DNA of 10,634 bases, from contig CANLTP010000023.1 in NCBI GenBank assembly GCA_947494085.1, positions 1 to 10,634 of the forward strand, in the 5' to 3' direction. The first letter of the stretch is position 1. Every line of letters begins with the position of its first letter. The translations under genes were made by a program, and so were the position numbers. Below are positions 1 through 7,926 of this stretch, piece after piece. This DNA comes from Actinomycetota bacterium (GTDB lineage: Bacteria > Actinomycetota > Actinomycetes > Nanopelagicales > Nanopelagicaceae). The notes beneath the pieces were generated by a model that worked only from the letters and a program-made list of their open reading frames with translations, was not told the DNA's origin and ran no database searches.

Positions 1-264
<264 letters not shown>

Positions 265-293
265 TTAATTGCCTGCCTCAGAAAATAAGAAAA

Positions 294-323
294 TTAATAA
301 ACCACAACGTTGTAGAGGCTCAA
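294..323 (-). promoter_or_regulatory. Candidate sigma-70-type promoter for gap
   Basis: On the minus strand, TTGAGC (plus positions 318-323) resembles a -35 box and TATTAA (294-299) a -10 box, separated by 18 nt. Transcription would start near 287, leaving a leader of about 22 nt with a GAGG before the gap ATG. It lies in the only sizeable intergenic gap of the window, and glycolytic gap genes often have their own strong promoter. Both hexamers are imperfect (4 of 6 matches each), so this is a prediction from position and pattern only. Confidence 0.4.
304..313. promoter_or_regulatory. 10-bp perfect palindrome in the whiA-gap spacer, possible operator
   Basis: ACAACGTTGT is a perfect palindrome lying entirely within the 18-nt spacer between the candidate -35 and -10 boxes of gap. 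A repressor bound there would block RNA polymerase, so the placement suits an operator. It is short enough to arise by chance, and I do not recognise it as the site of a named regulator. Confidence 0.25.
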
Positions 324-343
324 TCCTATCAGCCGCTATTGCC

Positions 344-1324
344 CTATTCCGCTAAGAGATCCGGGCTCAAGCCTGCCTCAGTATCTGGAATTCCCAAATC
401 ATGGGCCCGCTTATCGGCCATTGCCAACAATCTTCTAATCCGGCCAGCAATTGCATCTTTTGTCATTGGTGGAGTTGCCAGCGAACCCAATTCTTCAAGA
501 CTTGCTTGCCCGTGGTTAATGCGCAATTCACCTGCTTGTTTTAAATGATCAGGAATTTCAGGGCCGAGTATTTCCATGGCGCGAGCAACTCGAGCAGATG
601 CGGCAACTGCCGCGCGAGCCGAGCGACGTAAGTTTGCATCATCAAAATTTGCTAAACGATTAGCAGTAGCACGGACTTCCCGACGCATCCGACGTTCTTC
701 CCAAGCTAAAACACTTTCATGAGCGCCTAACCGTGTTAGTAGTGCACCTATTGCATCGCCGTCGCGAAGAACAACTCGATCAACACTTCTAACTTCGCGA
801 GCCTTTGCAGTAATTCCCAATCTTCTTGCAGCGCCAACTAGAGCAAGCGCAGCTTCAGGTCCCGGGCAGGTAATTTCTAGAGCGGAAGATCTACCTGGTT
901 CGGTAAGTGAGCCATGCGCTAGGAAAGCACCGCGCCATGCTGCTTCTGCATCACAAATGCCAGCAGAAACAACTTGCGGTGGAAGTCCGCGAATTGGCCG
1001 ATTATTTGCATCGATTAAACCGGTCTGTCTTGCAAGTGCATCGCCATCTGATGTAACTCGAACTACGTAACGACTGCCTTTGCGTAATCCACTTGGCGAC
1101 AGAACTGCAAGCTCACTGTCGTGGCCAAATATTTCTGAAATATCTTTACGTAATCTACGTGCGCCTTGAGCGGTATCTAATTCAACTTCGATTGCAATTT
1201 TGCCCGCTGTTATATGTAACCCACCAGCAAATCTAAGAAGTGCTGATACTTCGGCTTTGCGACAACATGGTTTGGATATTGAGAGACGACTTAACTCGTC
1301 CTTCACCGCTGCTGTCATTGCCAT
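344..1324 (-). CDS. whiA: WhiA, LAGLIDADG-fold/HTH DNA-binding regulator
   Basis: 326 residues, the normal length for WhiA. The first half is the homing-endonuclease-like fold: its first helix region is [18 protein letters not shown] (20-37), and the second repeat is around [21 protein letters not shown] (about 126-146). In this family the fold has lost nuclease activity. The C-terminal third holds the basic segment [15 protein letters not shown] and a helix-turn-helix region ([27 protein letters not shown]). In Streptomyces, WhiA works with WhiB to switch on division and sporulation genes; in Bacillus its orthologue affects division and chromosome segregation. The target here is unknown, and sporulation is not implied. 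The gene starts 5 nt after the yvcK stop with only a weak purine stretch upstream, so coupled translation is likely. The chosen start gives [10 protein letters not shown], as I remember for Streptomyces WhiA; a second in-frame ATG at 1318-1316 is possible. The stop is TAG, and no obvious terminator follows. Confidence 0.96.
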   Translation of the reverse strand: MAMTAAVKDELSRLSISKPCCRKAEVSALLRFAGGLHITAGKIAIEVELDTAQGARRLRKDISEIFGHDSELAVLSPSGLRKGSRYVVRVTSDGDALARQTGLIDANNRPIRGLPPQVVSAGICDAEAAWRGAFLAHGSLTEPGRSSALEITCPGPEAALALVGAARRLGITAKAREVRSVDRVVLRDGDAIGALLTRLGAHESVLAWEERRMRREVRATANRLANFDDANLRRSARAAVAASARVARAMEILGPEIPDHLKQAGELRINHGQASLEELGSLATPPMTKDAIAGRIRRLLAMADKRAHDLGIPDTEAGLSPDLLAE

Positions 1325-1329
1325 AGGCG

Positions 1330-2280
1330 CTATCTAAGCAGGGTTGTGCCAAAAATGTGGCTTAAAAGCGAACTCATTTTTACCGGATCATGATGGTTTT
1401 TATCTGAACTTTTCGAAACTTCGGCCAGAACTAGTTTGCCTCCACACTTGTTGACCAAACTTTCTAGTCGATTTTCCTGCGAAAGTATGGCTGGGTCTGC
1501 TAAGGCAATATCAAATCTGAAGTCAGGTGAATGAGCCAAAACTAATTCCAGATGCTCTTCCGGGGTGCTTCCAGCGAATTCATCGGCGCCTTCCGGATCT
1601 GGAAGATTAAAAATGATTATCTTCTTGGCCTGACTTTGTGAAATGGCTTTCGACAAATCTGATAGCAAGAAATGCGGCATGACACTTGAGAACCAAGATC
1701 CTGGACCGAAGGTAAGCCATTGGGCTTCTGCAATTGCCTGTAACACTTGAGGTGTAACTTCGGGATTCTTTGGTAATAACTGCAATGAATCTAACTTTCC
1801 TTTGGCTGTTGCAACTTCAATCTGACCGCGAACTACTTGCTTTCCAGCAACTGTCGTAAAGATGCCCTCAATGTCTAATGGCTCAAGAGACATTGGAAGA
1901 ACCCGACCAACGATCTTTAATAGTTCACCGACGCGATCAATGCCGGCTACCAAATCATCCGAACTATCCCAGAGCGCTGCCAGAAGTAAGTTTCCTAGTG
2001 CATGTCCATTCAATTCACCTTCGCTGGTAAATCGATGTTGAATAGTTTCAGCCCAACTCTGTCCCCAACTATCAGCCCCGCAGAGTGCTGCTAGAGCCAT
2101 TCTTAAATCTCCAGGTGGAAGAAAATTAAATTCGGAACGGATCTTTCCGCTGGACCCACCGTTATCTGCAACAGTTACAACTGCTGTGATATTTGGGGTT
2201 ACATCTCGAAGCGCCGTAAGCGTTGCGGCTAAACCGTGACCACCGCCAAAAGCGACAACCTTGGTATCTGCCCTGCTCAT
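1330..2280 (-). CDS. yvcK: YvcK/CofD-like gluconeogenesis factor
   Basis: About 316 residues, usual for the family. The N-terminal nucleotide-binding loop [17 protein letters not shown] is followed by [14 protein letters not shown] and PPGDLRMAL, then [13 protein letters not shown] and [14 protein letters not shown], all signatures of the CofD/YvcK superfamily. CofD itself transfers phospholactate to the F420 precursor, but the GGGHG/DNGGSSG pattern next to rapZ and whiA marks the YvcK branch. Bacillus YvcK and mycobacterial CuvA of that branch bind UDP-sugars and are needed for normal cell wall and shape on gluconeogenic carbon. The frame can be read from a TTG at 2283, but the next codon is ATG (2280-2278), whose A is also the last base of the rapZ stop. 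This TGATG arrangement is a classic reinitiation junction, so I start the gene there. The stop is TAG, 5 nt before whiA. No membrane segment is seen; the protein is cytoplasmic. Confidence 0.93.
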   Translation of the reverse strand: MSRADTKVVAFGGGHGLAATLTALRDVTPNITAVVTVADNGGSSGKIRSEFNFLPPGDLRMALAALCGADSWGQSWAETIQHRFTSEGELNGHALGNLLLAALWDSSDDLVAGIDRVGELLKIVGRVLPMSLEPLDIEGIFTTVAGKQVVRGQIEVATAKGKLDSLQLLPKNPEVTPQVLQAIAEAQWLTFGPGSWFSSVMPHFLLSDLSKAISQSQAKKIIIFNLPDPEGADEFAGSTPEEHLELVLAHSPDFRFDIALADPAILSQENRLESLVNKCGGKLVLAEVSKSSDKNHHDPVKMSSLLSHIFGTTLLR

Positions 2281-3155
2281 CAAATTTCGCGACCGAGATC
2301 TCTATGAACTGCTTGCGCTGAAATTTTCTTACCGTTAACCGGCTTTGATTTTCCGAAGCGCTTGGCCAGCTCTTCTGAAATTGCGACACTTCTATGCTTT
2401 CCACCCGTGCACCCAATAGCAAGAGTCAAATATTTTCTTCCCTCTTGCGTGAAACCGACGGCCATTGTTTCAAAGAGCGACTGATACTTTTCGAGAAAGT
2501 CCTGAACATTTTGACTTGCCAGAACATTGTCAGACACTGGCTTATCCAAACCAGTAAGTGGACGCAGCTCTGGAATCCAATGTGGGTTTGCGATGAATCT
2601 ACAATCCATTACCAAATCTGCATCGACTGGAATTCCATATTTATATCCGAAAGAGAGGATATTTACCCGCAGATCCAAATCAGATGCAGTGCTGAAAATC
2701 TGATCAATCTTGGCTTCGAGCTGGTGAATATTTAGCGCTGAAGAGTCAATTACATAATCGGCGGCTGAGCGAACTTCCTGCAGTTGAATCCGTTCTTTGG
2801 ATATTCCATCGAGAATCCGATCTGGTCCCTGCAATGGATGCGGACGTCTGGTTGATTCGAATCTGCGAACTAAAGCTTCATCTGAAGCATCTACAAACAA
2901 AATACGACGAGCAATATTGCGTTCGGCCAAGTCTGCAAGAGATTTAGTTAGGTCATCAAAAAATTCTCCACCTCGGACATCAATTACGACAGCGATTGCG
3001 CTCGTTGTTTGAGCCGCCATTTCACAGAGATTCGCAATCATCGCTGGTGGCAGATTATCAACGACATACCAACCAAGATCTTCCAGTGCATGCGAGACCG
3101 TAGATTTTCCGGCGCCACTCATTCCGGTAATGACTAGAACTTCATTAGATCCCAT
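2280..3155 (-). CDS. rapZ: RapZ (YvcJ/YhbJ) family nucleotide-binding adaptor
   Basis: 291 residues, full length. The Walker A loop GMSGAGKS is at 11-18, followed by ALEDLGWYVVDNLPP, a hallmark of the family, and VVIDVRGGEFF. The C-terminal domain has ILSFGYKYGIPVDADLVMDCRFIANPHW and the GCTGGKHRSVAI loop (about 248-259), which in E. coli RapZ belongs to the domain that binds small RNA and glucosamine 6-phosphate. E. coli RapZ delivers the sRNA GlmZ to RNase E to set GlmS levels. Those sRNAs are not expected in Actinobacteria, so the partner here is unknown; a GTP/ATP-binding role as in Bacillus YvcJ is safe. The ATG at 3155 has a good Shine-Dalgarno (3164-3169). The gene starts 12 nt after the uvrC stop and overlaps yvcK by one base (TGATG). 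The stop is TGA. Confidence 0.94.
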   Translation of the reverse strand: MGSNEVLVITGMSGAGKSTVSHALEDLGWYVVDNLPPAMIANLCEMAAQTTSAIAVVIDVRGGEFFDDLTKSLADLAERNIARRILFVDASDEALVRRFESTRRPHPLQGPDRILDGISKERIQLQEVRSAADYVIDSSALNIHQLEAKIDQIFSTASDLDLRVNILSFGYKYGIPVDADLVMDCRFIANPHWIPELRPLTGLDKPVSDNVLASQNVQDFLEKYQSLFETMAVGFTQEGRKYLTLAIGCTGGKHRSVAISEELAKRFGKSKPVNGKKISAQAVHRDLGREI

Positions 3156-3163
3156 GGCCTAAT

Positions 3164-3169
3164 CCTCTC
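3164..3169 (-). promoter_or_regulatory. Shine-Dalgarno of rapZ, fused to the uvrC stop codon
   Basis: GAGAGG on the minus strand lies 8 nt before the rapZ ATG and shares its first two bases with the TGA stop of uvrC (TGAGAGG). A ribosome ending uvrC therefore sits on the rapZ initiation site, which favours coupled translation and supports the rapZ start chosen. Confidence 0.7.
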
Positions 3170-5078
3170 AAGTAATCTCCCCAGTTTCCATGTTTACGTG
3201 ATCATGCATCTCAGGTTCACTCTGTAAATGAGCGACGATTAACTCAGCGATACTGCTTCCTATCCCTGGAATCAAGGCGATATCTGACGCTGTTGCTTTT
3301 CTAATTGCTGTCACCGAGCCATACTTTTCAAGCAGAGCAGAGCGGCGAGACTCTCCTAGTTTTGGAATGTCGTCTAGCAAAGATTCAAGCATGACCTTTG
3401 ATCTTTTACTTCGATGAAAAGTGATTGCAAATCGATGCGCTTCATCACGAATTCGCTGGAGTAAATAGAGCCCTTCGCTATGCCTTGGAAAAATAACTGG
3501 TTCCTTGCTATCCGGCAACCAAACTTCTTCCAATCTTTTCGCAAGACCGCAGATGGAGATATCTGAGATACCAAGTTCCGCAAGTGCTCTTGCGGCCGCT
3601 GCAACTTGTGGTGCGCCGCCGTCGACAACAATTAACTGAGGTGGATAAGCAAATTTAGGCCGGGCCCCGCCAAGTTCGGATACCTCTGAGTTATCAATAT
3701 TCCGCTCCGCTAGATATCGCTTCAGCCTTCTCGTTAAGACGTGATGCATCGCTCTCGTATCATCAAAGCCGGCTTCATCATCAATAGCAAAACGTCGATA
3801 GTCACTTTTTTTAATCTGGCCATCTTCAAAAACAACCATAGATGCGACCATGTGCTTGCCCTGGATATTCGAAATATCAAAACATTCGATACGCAATGGA
3901 AGTTCTGGCAGGTCCAATAAATTTGAAATCTCTTCTAGCGCTCTTCCTGAAACTGCAGAATCATTTGATCTCTTACTTAAATATTGAATAAGGGCCTGAT
4001 TCGCATTGCGCTTAACGGTATTTATTACCTCTAATTTATCCCCGCGCAATGGCTGCGAAACCGAGACTCGATTTCCGGCTTTTTCAGTTAGCCAATTTTC
4101 AATTACTTCAACATCTTCTGGCAGATCGTCTACCAAAATCTCGTTGGGAGCATCCAGTTCCGAATAAATCTTTGAAATCATTGCGGCAATTACGCTCTCG
4201 CCTTCGAGAACGTCTGCTCGATCTAAGATCCAAGATCTTGAACCAACGACACGACCATGACGCACAGAGAAAAGCGTTACCGCAGAATGTGTGATTTCAG
4301 AGTGGGTCGCCAATAAGTCTGCCGAGAAATTCTCGCTTAGAAATGTGCCGGAAGTTTCTGCCGATTTTTCGATAGCAGCGATTTGATCACGAATCCTTGC
4401 TGCTTGCTCAAATTCTTCTCGTTCAGAGGCTGCCGCCATGTCATTTGATAGTGCAGAAGTAATATCTCCAGAACTGGTGTCAACGAATTTAACCAACTTT
4501 GTGGCCAGCTCTTTGTGCTCCTCTTTCGAAATCCATTGAACACAAGGCGCGCTACATTTGCCGATATCCCCCAGCAAGCATTGGCGCTTGCTCTTTACAG
4601 CTCTTGAAAAATTCGAATCAGTACAGCTTCTGATTGGATATAACTTTTGGATTACATCGAATGAACTTCGTAGGGCCCAAGCATGTGCATAAGGACCAAA
4701 ATACTTAAATCCCGAACGACGTTTAGCCCTCGAGATGAAAAGTCTTGGAAATTCTTCGGACATGCTGATTGCCAGATACGGATAGGACTTATCGTCCTTG
4801 AACTGAATGTTGTATTTAGGATTTTCCGTCTTGATCCAGGTGAATTCGAGTTGTAGTGCTTCAATCTCGGTATTAACTACCGTCCAATCGACTCGGACCG
4901 CAGTGTTCACCATTCGATAGGTTTTCTCTAACAAGTTCTTTTGGAAATAGGAGTTCAGGCGATTTTTTAAATTCTTAGCCTTACCAACATAAATTACAAC
5001 GCCCTTGTCATCGAAGAATCGATAAACACCAGGGTCAGTCGGAATCGATGTTGGGCGATAACTCTGTGGGTCAGCCAT
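3168..5078 (-). CDS. uvrC: UvrC, dual-incision subunit of the excinuclease
   Basis: 636 residues, typical. It makes the 3' and 5' cuts around a lesion marked by UvrB. The GIY-YIG nuclease domain is at about 15-95: GVY 17-19, YVG 30-32, Arg40, and Glu78 as the metal ligand. Four cysteines at 152, 167, 175 and 179 (spaced x14, x7, x3) match the conserved UvrC cysteine cluster, reported in E. coli to hold an iron-sulfur cluster. A UVR motif for binding UvrB is at about 204-238. The C-terminal RNase H-like nuclease has its D-D-H triad at Asp401 (FDISN), Asp486 (VVDGG) and His548 (DEAHRFA). Helix-hairpin-helix DNA-binding motifs cover about 575-617 (IPGIGSSIAELIV). The gene starts 4 nt after uvrA with a strong Shine-Dalgarno inside the last uvrA codons. 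The stop TGA is part of the rapZ ribosome site. All key residues are intact. Confidence 0.98.
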   Translation of the reverse strand: MADPQSYRPTSIPTDPGVYRFFDDKGVVIYVGKAKNLKNRLNSYFQKNLLEKTYRMVNTAVRVDWTVVNTEIEALQLEFTWIKTENPKYNIQFKDDKSYPYLAISMSEEFPRLFISRAKRRSGFKYFGPYAHAWALRSSFDVIQKLYPIRSCTDSNFSRAVKSKRQCLLGDIGKCSAPCVQWISKEEHKELATKLVKFVDTSSGDITSALSNDMAAASEREEFEQAARIRDQIAAIEKSAETSGTFLSENFSADLLATHSEITHSAVTLFSVRHGRVVGSRSWILDRADVLEGESVIAAMISKIYSELDAPNEILVDDLPEDVEVIENWLTEKAGNRVSVSQPLRGDKLEVINTVKRNANQALIQYLSKRSNDSAVSGRALEEISNLLDLPELPLRIECFDISNIQGKHMVASMVVFEDGQIKKSDYRRFAIDDEAGFDDTRAMHHVLTRRLKRYLAERNIDNSEVSELGGARPKFAYPPQLIVVDGGAPQVAAAARALAELGISDISICGLAKRLEEVWLPDSKEPVIFPRHSEGLYLLQRIRDEAHRFAITFHRSKRSKVMLESLLDDIPKLGESRRSALLEKYGSVTAIRKATASDIALIPGIGSSIAELIVAHLQSEPEMHDHVNMETGEIT

Positions 5079-5082
5079 AAAG

Positions 5083-7926
5083 CTATCCTTTTAAGGAATC
5101 CGCCAAGAATATTCCGGTGTAGCTTGCCTTATTTTTGGCAACAACTTCAGGAGTTCCCTCTGCCACAACAACACCGCCACCAGATCCGCCTTCGGGTCCT
5201 AAATCAATAACCCAATCTGCAGATTTAATAACATCTAAATTATGTTCGATGACAATTACGGTATTTCCCGTGTCAACAAGACGGTTTAACACGATTAGAA
5301 GTTTTCTCACATCTTCAAAATGCAAACCTGTGGTCGGTTCATCTAGAACATAAATAGTTCTGCCAGTTGAACGACGTTGCAGTTCAGTTGCTAATTTAAC
5401 TCGCTGGGCTTCACCACCAGAAAGCGTTGGGGCTGATTGACCCAATCGAACATAGCCAAGACCGACATCATTCAAAGTTTTCAAGTAACGGGCAATGGCT
5501 GGCACGGATTCAAAGAAGGTAAAAGCTTCTTCGATTGGCATATTCAATACTTCAGCAATTGTCTTGCCCTTGTAGTGGACTTCTAAAGTTTCACGGTCAT
5601 AACGGGCGCCGTGACAGACCTCGCAAGGAACATAGACATCTGGCAAGAAGTTCATTTCAATCGTAATAGTTCCATCGCCTGAACAATTCTCGCAGCGTCC
5701 ACCTTTTACGTTGAACGAGAATCGTCCTTGCTGATAGCCACGAATTTTTGCTTCGGTAGTTTCGGCAAAAAGTGCACGAACTTTATCGAAGACGCCGGTG
5801 TAAGTAGCTGGGTTCGATCTTGGGGTTCGGCCAATCGGTGATTGATCTACGTGAACTACTTTGTCCAGAAGTTCGAGACCAGAAATAGATTTATGGCGGC
5901 CGGGGACGATGCGCGCACCATTTAATTTATTGGCTAATACTGAATATAAAATGTCGTTAACTAGAGTGGATTTACCAGAACCGCTTACACCAGATACTGC
6001 GACAAAGGCGCCTAGCGGAAATGAAACATCAATATTCTGCAGATTATTTTCGCGGGCACCCTTCACAAATAATGCCCGCTTTGGATCCAATTTGCGGCGC
6101 TCTTTTGGAACTTCAATCTTCGTGCGGCCCGATAAATATGCACCAGTTATCGAATCTTTAGCGGTAATTAGAGATTGATAATCTCCGGATGAAACTACAT
6201 GTCCCCCATGTTCGCCAGCTCCAGGACCAATATCTACAATCCAATCCGCAGTTCTGATGGTGTCTTCATCATGTTCTACAACAATCAAAGTATTTCCGAG
6301 ATCGCGGAGTCTGGTCAGGGTATCGATCAACCTTCGGTTATCGCGTTGGTGCAGACCAATACTTGGTTCATCCAAAACATATAGAACTCCCACCAAACCG
6401 GAACCAATCTGAGTGGCAAGCCGGATTCGTTGTGCTTCACCGCCGGAAAGAGTTGCCGCAGGTCTGGCTAAAGATAAATAATCCAAACCAACATCTAACA
6501 AGAACCCAAGTCGGGCATTAACTTCCTTGAGAACACGTTCGGCAATCTGCTTCTCTCGCGCGTTTAGCGAAATTTTATTTAGGAAAGCAGCACACTCCTT
6601 GATTGAAAGTTCGCAGATTGCGGCAATGCTTTTGTCACCGATTGTTACAGCTAGAACTTCGGGCTTTAGTCGAGTTCCCTTGCACGCCGGGCACGGAGTT
6701 TCGCGCATATACGCTTCATATTTATCACGTGAGAAATCACTATCTGTTTCAGAGTGACGACGTTCAACGAATGAAACTATGCCTTCAAAACCAGTTGTGT
6801 AATTTCGGACCCGGCCATAACGATTCTTATATTTAACGTGGACTTCATAATCTGAACCATAGAGAACTGCCTCTTTAGCTTTGACAGATAATTTCTTCCA
6901 TGGCGTATCCATCGAGAACTTTATTTCTCCAGCAAGTCCTTCTAATAGCCGTAAGAAGTATTCCGATGATTGACCGCCTGACCAAGGAGCAATTGCACCT
7001 GCATTTATTGAAAGTTCATCATTAGGAATTACTAACTCTTCATCTACTTCTAGCTTCGTTCCGATGCCCGAACAGTCAGGGCAGGCGCCAAATGGCGAAT
7101 TGAAAGAGAAGGAACGTGGTTCGAGTTCTTCGAAAGAGATTCCACAATCATGGCAGGCCATGTGTTCGCTATAGGTGCGTTCTTTATCTGGTGCTCCAGC
7201 TTTTAGATCAACGAGATCCAAAATTACTAATCCGCTGGCCAGACGAAGCGCAGTTTCAATTGAATCGGTGAGACGAGTTTTCGACTCTGCTTTTACCGTT
7301 AGTCGATCAACTACAACATCAATTGTGTGCTTCTCTTGCTTCTTTAGCTTTGGAACTTCAGCGATTGGGTAAACCGTTCCATCAACGCGCACTCTTGAAA
7401 AACCTTGAGTGGTGAAATCTTTGAATAGGTCGAGGAACTCACCTTTTCTGGCGCGCACAACTGGTGCTAATACTAAGAATTTCGTATCAACAGGCATGGC
7501 AAGAATCTGATCGACAATATTTTGTGGCGTCTGTTTTGCGATTGCCTTTCCACATTTCGGACAATGTGGACGACCAGCGCGAGCAAAGAGCAGACGCAGA
7601 TAATCATAAACTTCGGTAATTGTTCCGACGGTTGAACGTGGATTTCGGTTTGTGGATTTCTGATCAATCGATACCGCTGGCGATAAACCCTCGATGAAAT
7701 CAACATCCGGTTTGTCCATCTGTCCCAGGAATTGACGGGCATAGGCCGACAGTGATTCCACATAACGTCGTTGACCTTCAGCAAAGATTGTGTCGAAGGC
7801 TAGAGAAGATTTACCTGATCCTGACAGCCCAGTGAAAACAATTAGCGCATTACGAGGTAGATCTATCGATACATTTTTAAGATTGTGTTCGCGGGCTCCG
7901 CGAACAACTAAACGATCAATGCTCAA
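5083..7926 (-). CDS. uvrA: UvrA, damage-sensing ABC ATPase of nucleotide excision repair
   Basis: 947 residues, full-length class I UvrA. As a dimer it scans DNA, finds distortions and loads UvrB. First ATPase: Walker A GLSGSGKS (33-40), UvrB-binding and insertion region about 120-290, ABC signature LSGGEAQ (493-499), Walker B ending in Asp519-Glu520. Second ATPase: Walker A GVSGSGKS (646-653), signature LSGGEAQ (835-841), Walker B Asp862-Glu863. Zinc-ligand cysteine pairs are at 258/261 with 282/285 and at 745/748 with 768/771; the latter module reads damage. Further CxxC pairs are at 122/125 and 412/415, probably one more zinc site. The start is TTG at 7926-7924, overlapping the uvrB TGA (TTGA), with a GGAAGAGG ribosome site 7 nt upstream; no in-frame ATG lies near, and the resulting [16 protein letters not shown] fits the family start. 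A hairpin covers codons about 7-14. The stop is TAG, 4 nt before uvrC. Confidence 0.98.
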   Translation of the reverse strand: MSIDRLVVRGAREHNLKNVSIDLPRNALIVFTGLSGSGKSSLAFDTIFAEGQRRYVESLSAYARQFLGQMDKPDVDFIEGLSPAVSIDQKSTNRNPRSTVGTITEVYDYLRLLFARAGRPHCPKCGKAIAKQTPQNIVDQILAMPVDTKFLVLAPVVRARKGEFLDLFKDFTTQGFSRVRVDGTVYPIAEVPKLKKQEKHTIDVVVDRLTVKAESKTRLTDSIETALRLASGLVILDLVDLKAGAPDKERTYSEHMACHDCGISFEELEPRSFSFNSPFGACPDCSGIGTKLEVDEELVIPNDELSINAGAIAPWSGGQSSEYFLRLLEGLAGEIKFSMDTPWKKLSVKAKEAVLYGSDYEVHVKYKNRYGRVRNYTTGFEGIVSFVERRHSETDSDFSRDKYEAYMRETPCPACKGTRLKPEVLAVTIGDKSIAAICELSIKECAAFLNKISLNAREKQIAERVLKEVNARLGFLLDVGLDYLSLARPAATLSGGEAQRIRLATQIGSGLVGVLYVLDEPSIGLHQRDNRRLIDTLTRLRDLGNTLIVVEHDEDTIRTADWIVDIGPGAGEHGGHVVSSGDYQSLITAKDSITGAYLSGRTKIEVPKERRKLDPKRALFVKGARENNLQNIDVSFPLGAFVAVSGVSGSGKSTLVNDILYSVLANKLNGARIVPGRHKSISGLELLDKVVHVDQSPIGRTPRSNPATYTGVFDKVRALFAETTEAKIRGYQQGRFSFNVKGGRCENCSGDGTITIEMNFLPDVYVPCEVCHGARYDRETLEVHYKGKTIAEVLNMPIEEAFTFFESVPAIARYLKTLNDVGLGYVRLGQSAPTLSGGEAQRVKLATELQRRSTGRTIYVLDEPTTGLHFEDVRKLLIVLNRLVDTGNTVIVIEHNLDVIKSADWVIDLGPEGGSGGGVVVAEGTPEVVAKNKASYTGIFLADSLKG
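5086..5090 (-). promoter_or_regulatory. Shine-Dalgarno of uvrC within the uvrA 3' end
   Basis: AAGGA on the minus strand, 7 nt before the uvrC ATG, lies in the last codons of uvrA (Lys-Gly-stop). It is preceded by more A residues, giving a near-ideal site. It supports the ATG at 5078 as the uvrC start. Confidence 0.7.
7886..7906. repeat. 9-bp perfect inverted repeat with 3-nt loop in the start of uvrA
   Basis: TGTTCGCGG (7886-7894), loop GCT, then CCGCGAACA (7898-7906): every arm base pairs. In the uvrA mRNA the stem begins about 20 nt after the TTG start codon and encodes the conserved residues V-R-G-A-R-E-H. It is GC-rich compared with its surroundings and should fold as a stable hairpin. 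It is not an actinobacterial LexA box, which has the arms in the opposite order (CGAAC first, GTTCG second). A role in starting uvrA translation is inference; it may be a by-product of the codons chosen. Confidence 0.6.

Noticed and set aside
318..343. GGCT...AGCC inverted pair after the whiA stop as a terminator
   Set aside because: The stem is only 4 bp with a 10-nt loop and is not followed by a T run, so it would not terminate transcription.
339..548. Plus-strand open frame antisense to the 3' end of whiA
   Set aside because: It lies wholly opposite a well-conserved gene, matches no family I know, and has no promoter or ribosome site. It is a shadow frame.
1681..1685. GACAC pentamer inside yvcK, upstream of whiA, as a WhiA autoregulatory site
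   Set aside because: A five-base match about 360 nt upstream of whiA is expected by chance, and the same pentamer recurs elsewhere (for example near 2384). No promoter boxes flank it.
2162..2422. Minus-strand 86-codon frame spanning the rapZ-yvcK junction
   Set aside because: It reads a shifted frame through two clearly coding genes and gives a low-complexity sequence without a recognisable motif.
4231..4240. CAAGATCTTG palindrome within uvrC
   Set aside because: A single 10-bp palindrome inside conserved coding sequence, with no promoter context; likely chance.
5861..6178. Plus-strand 105-codon frame antisense to uvrA
   Set aside because: It is opposite the second Walker A region of uvrA, where strong protein conservation dictates the bases. 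No independent coding signal is seen.
7887..7905. GTTCG...CGAAC in uvrA as an SOS/LexA box
   Set aside because: Actinobacterial LexA boxes have CGAAC first and GTTCG second with four bases between. Here the arms are in reverse order and the site is inside coding sequence.
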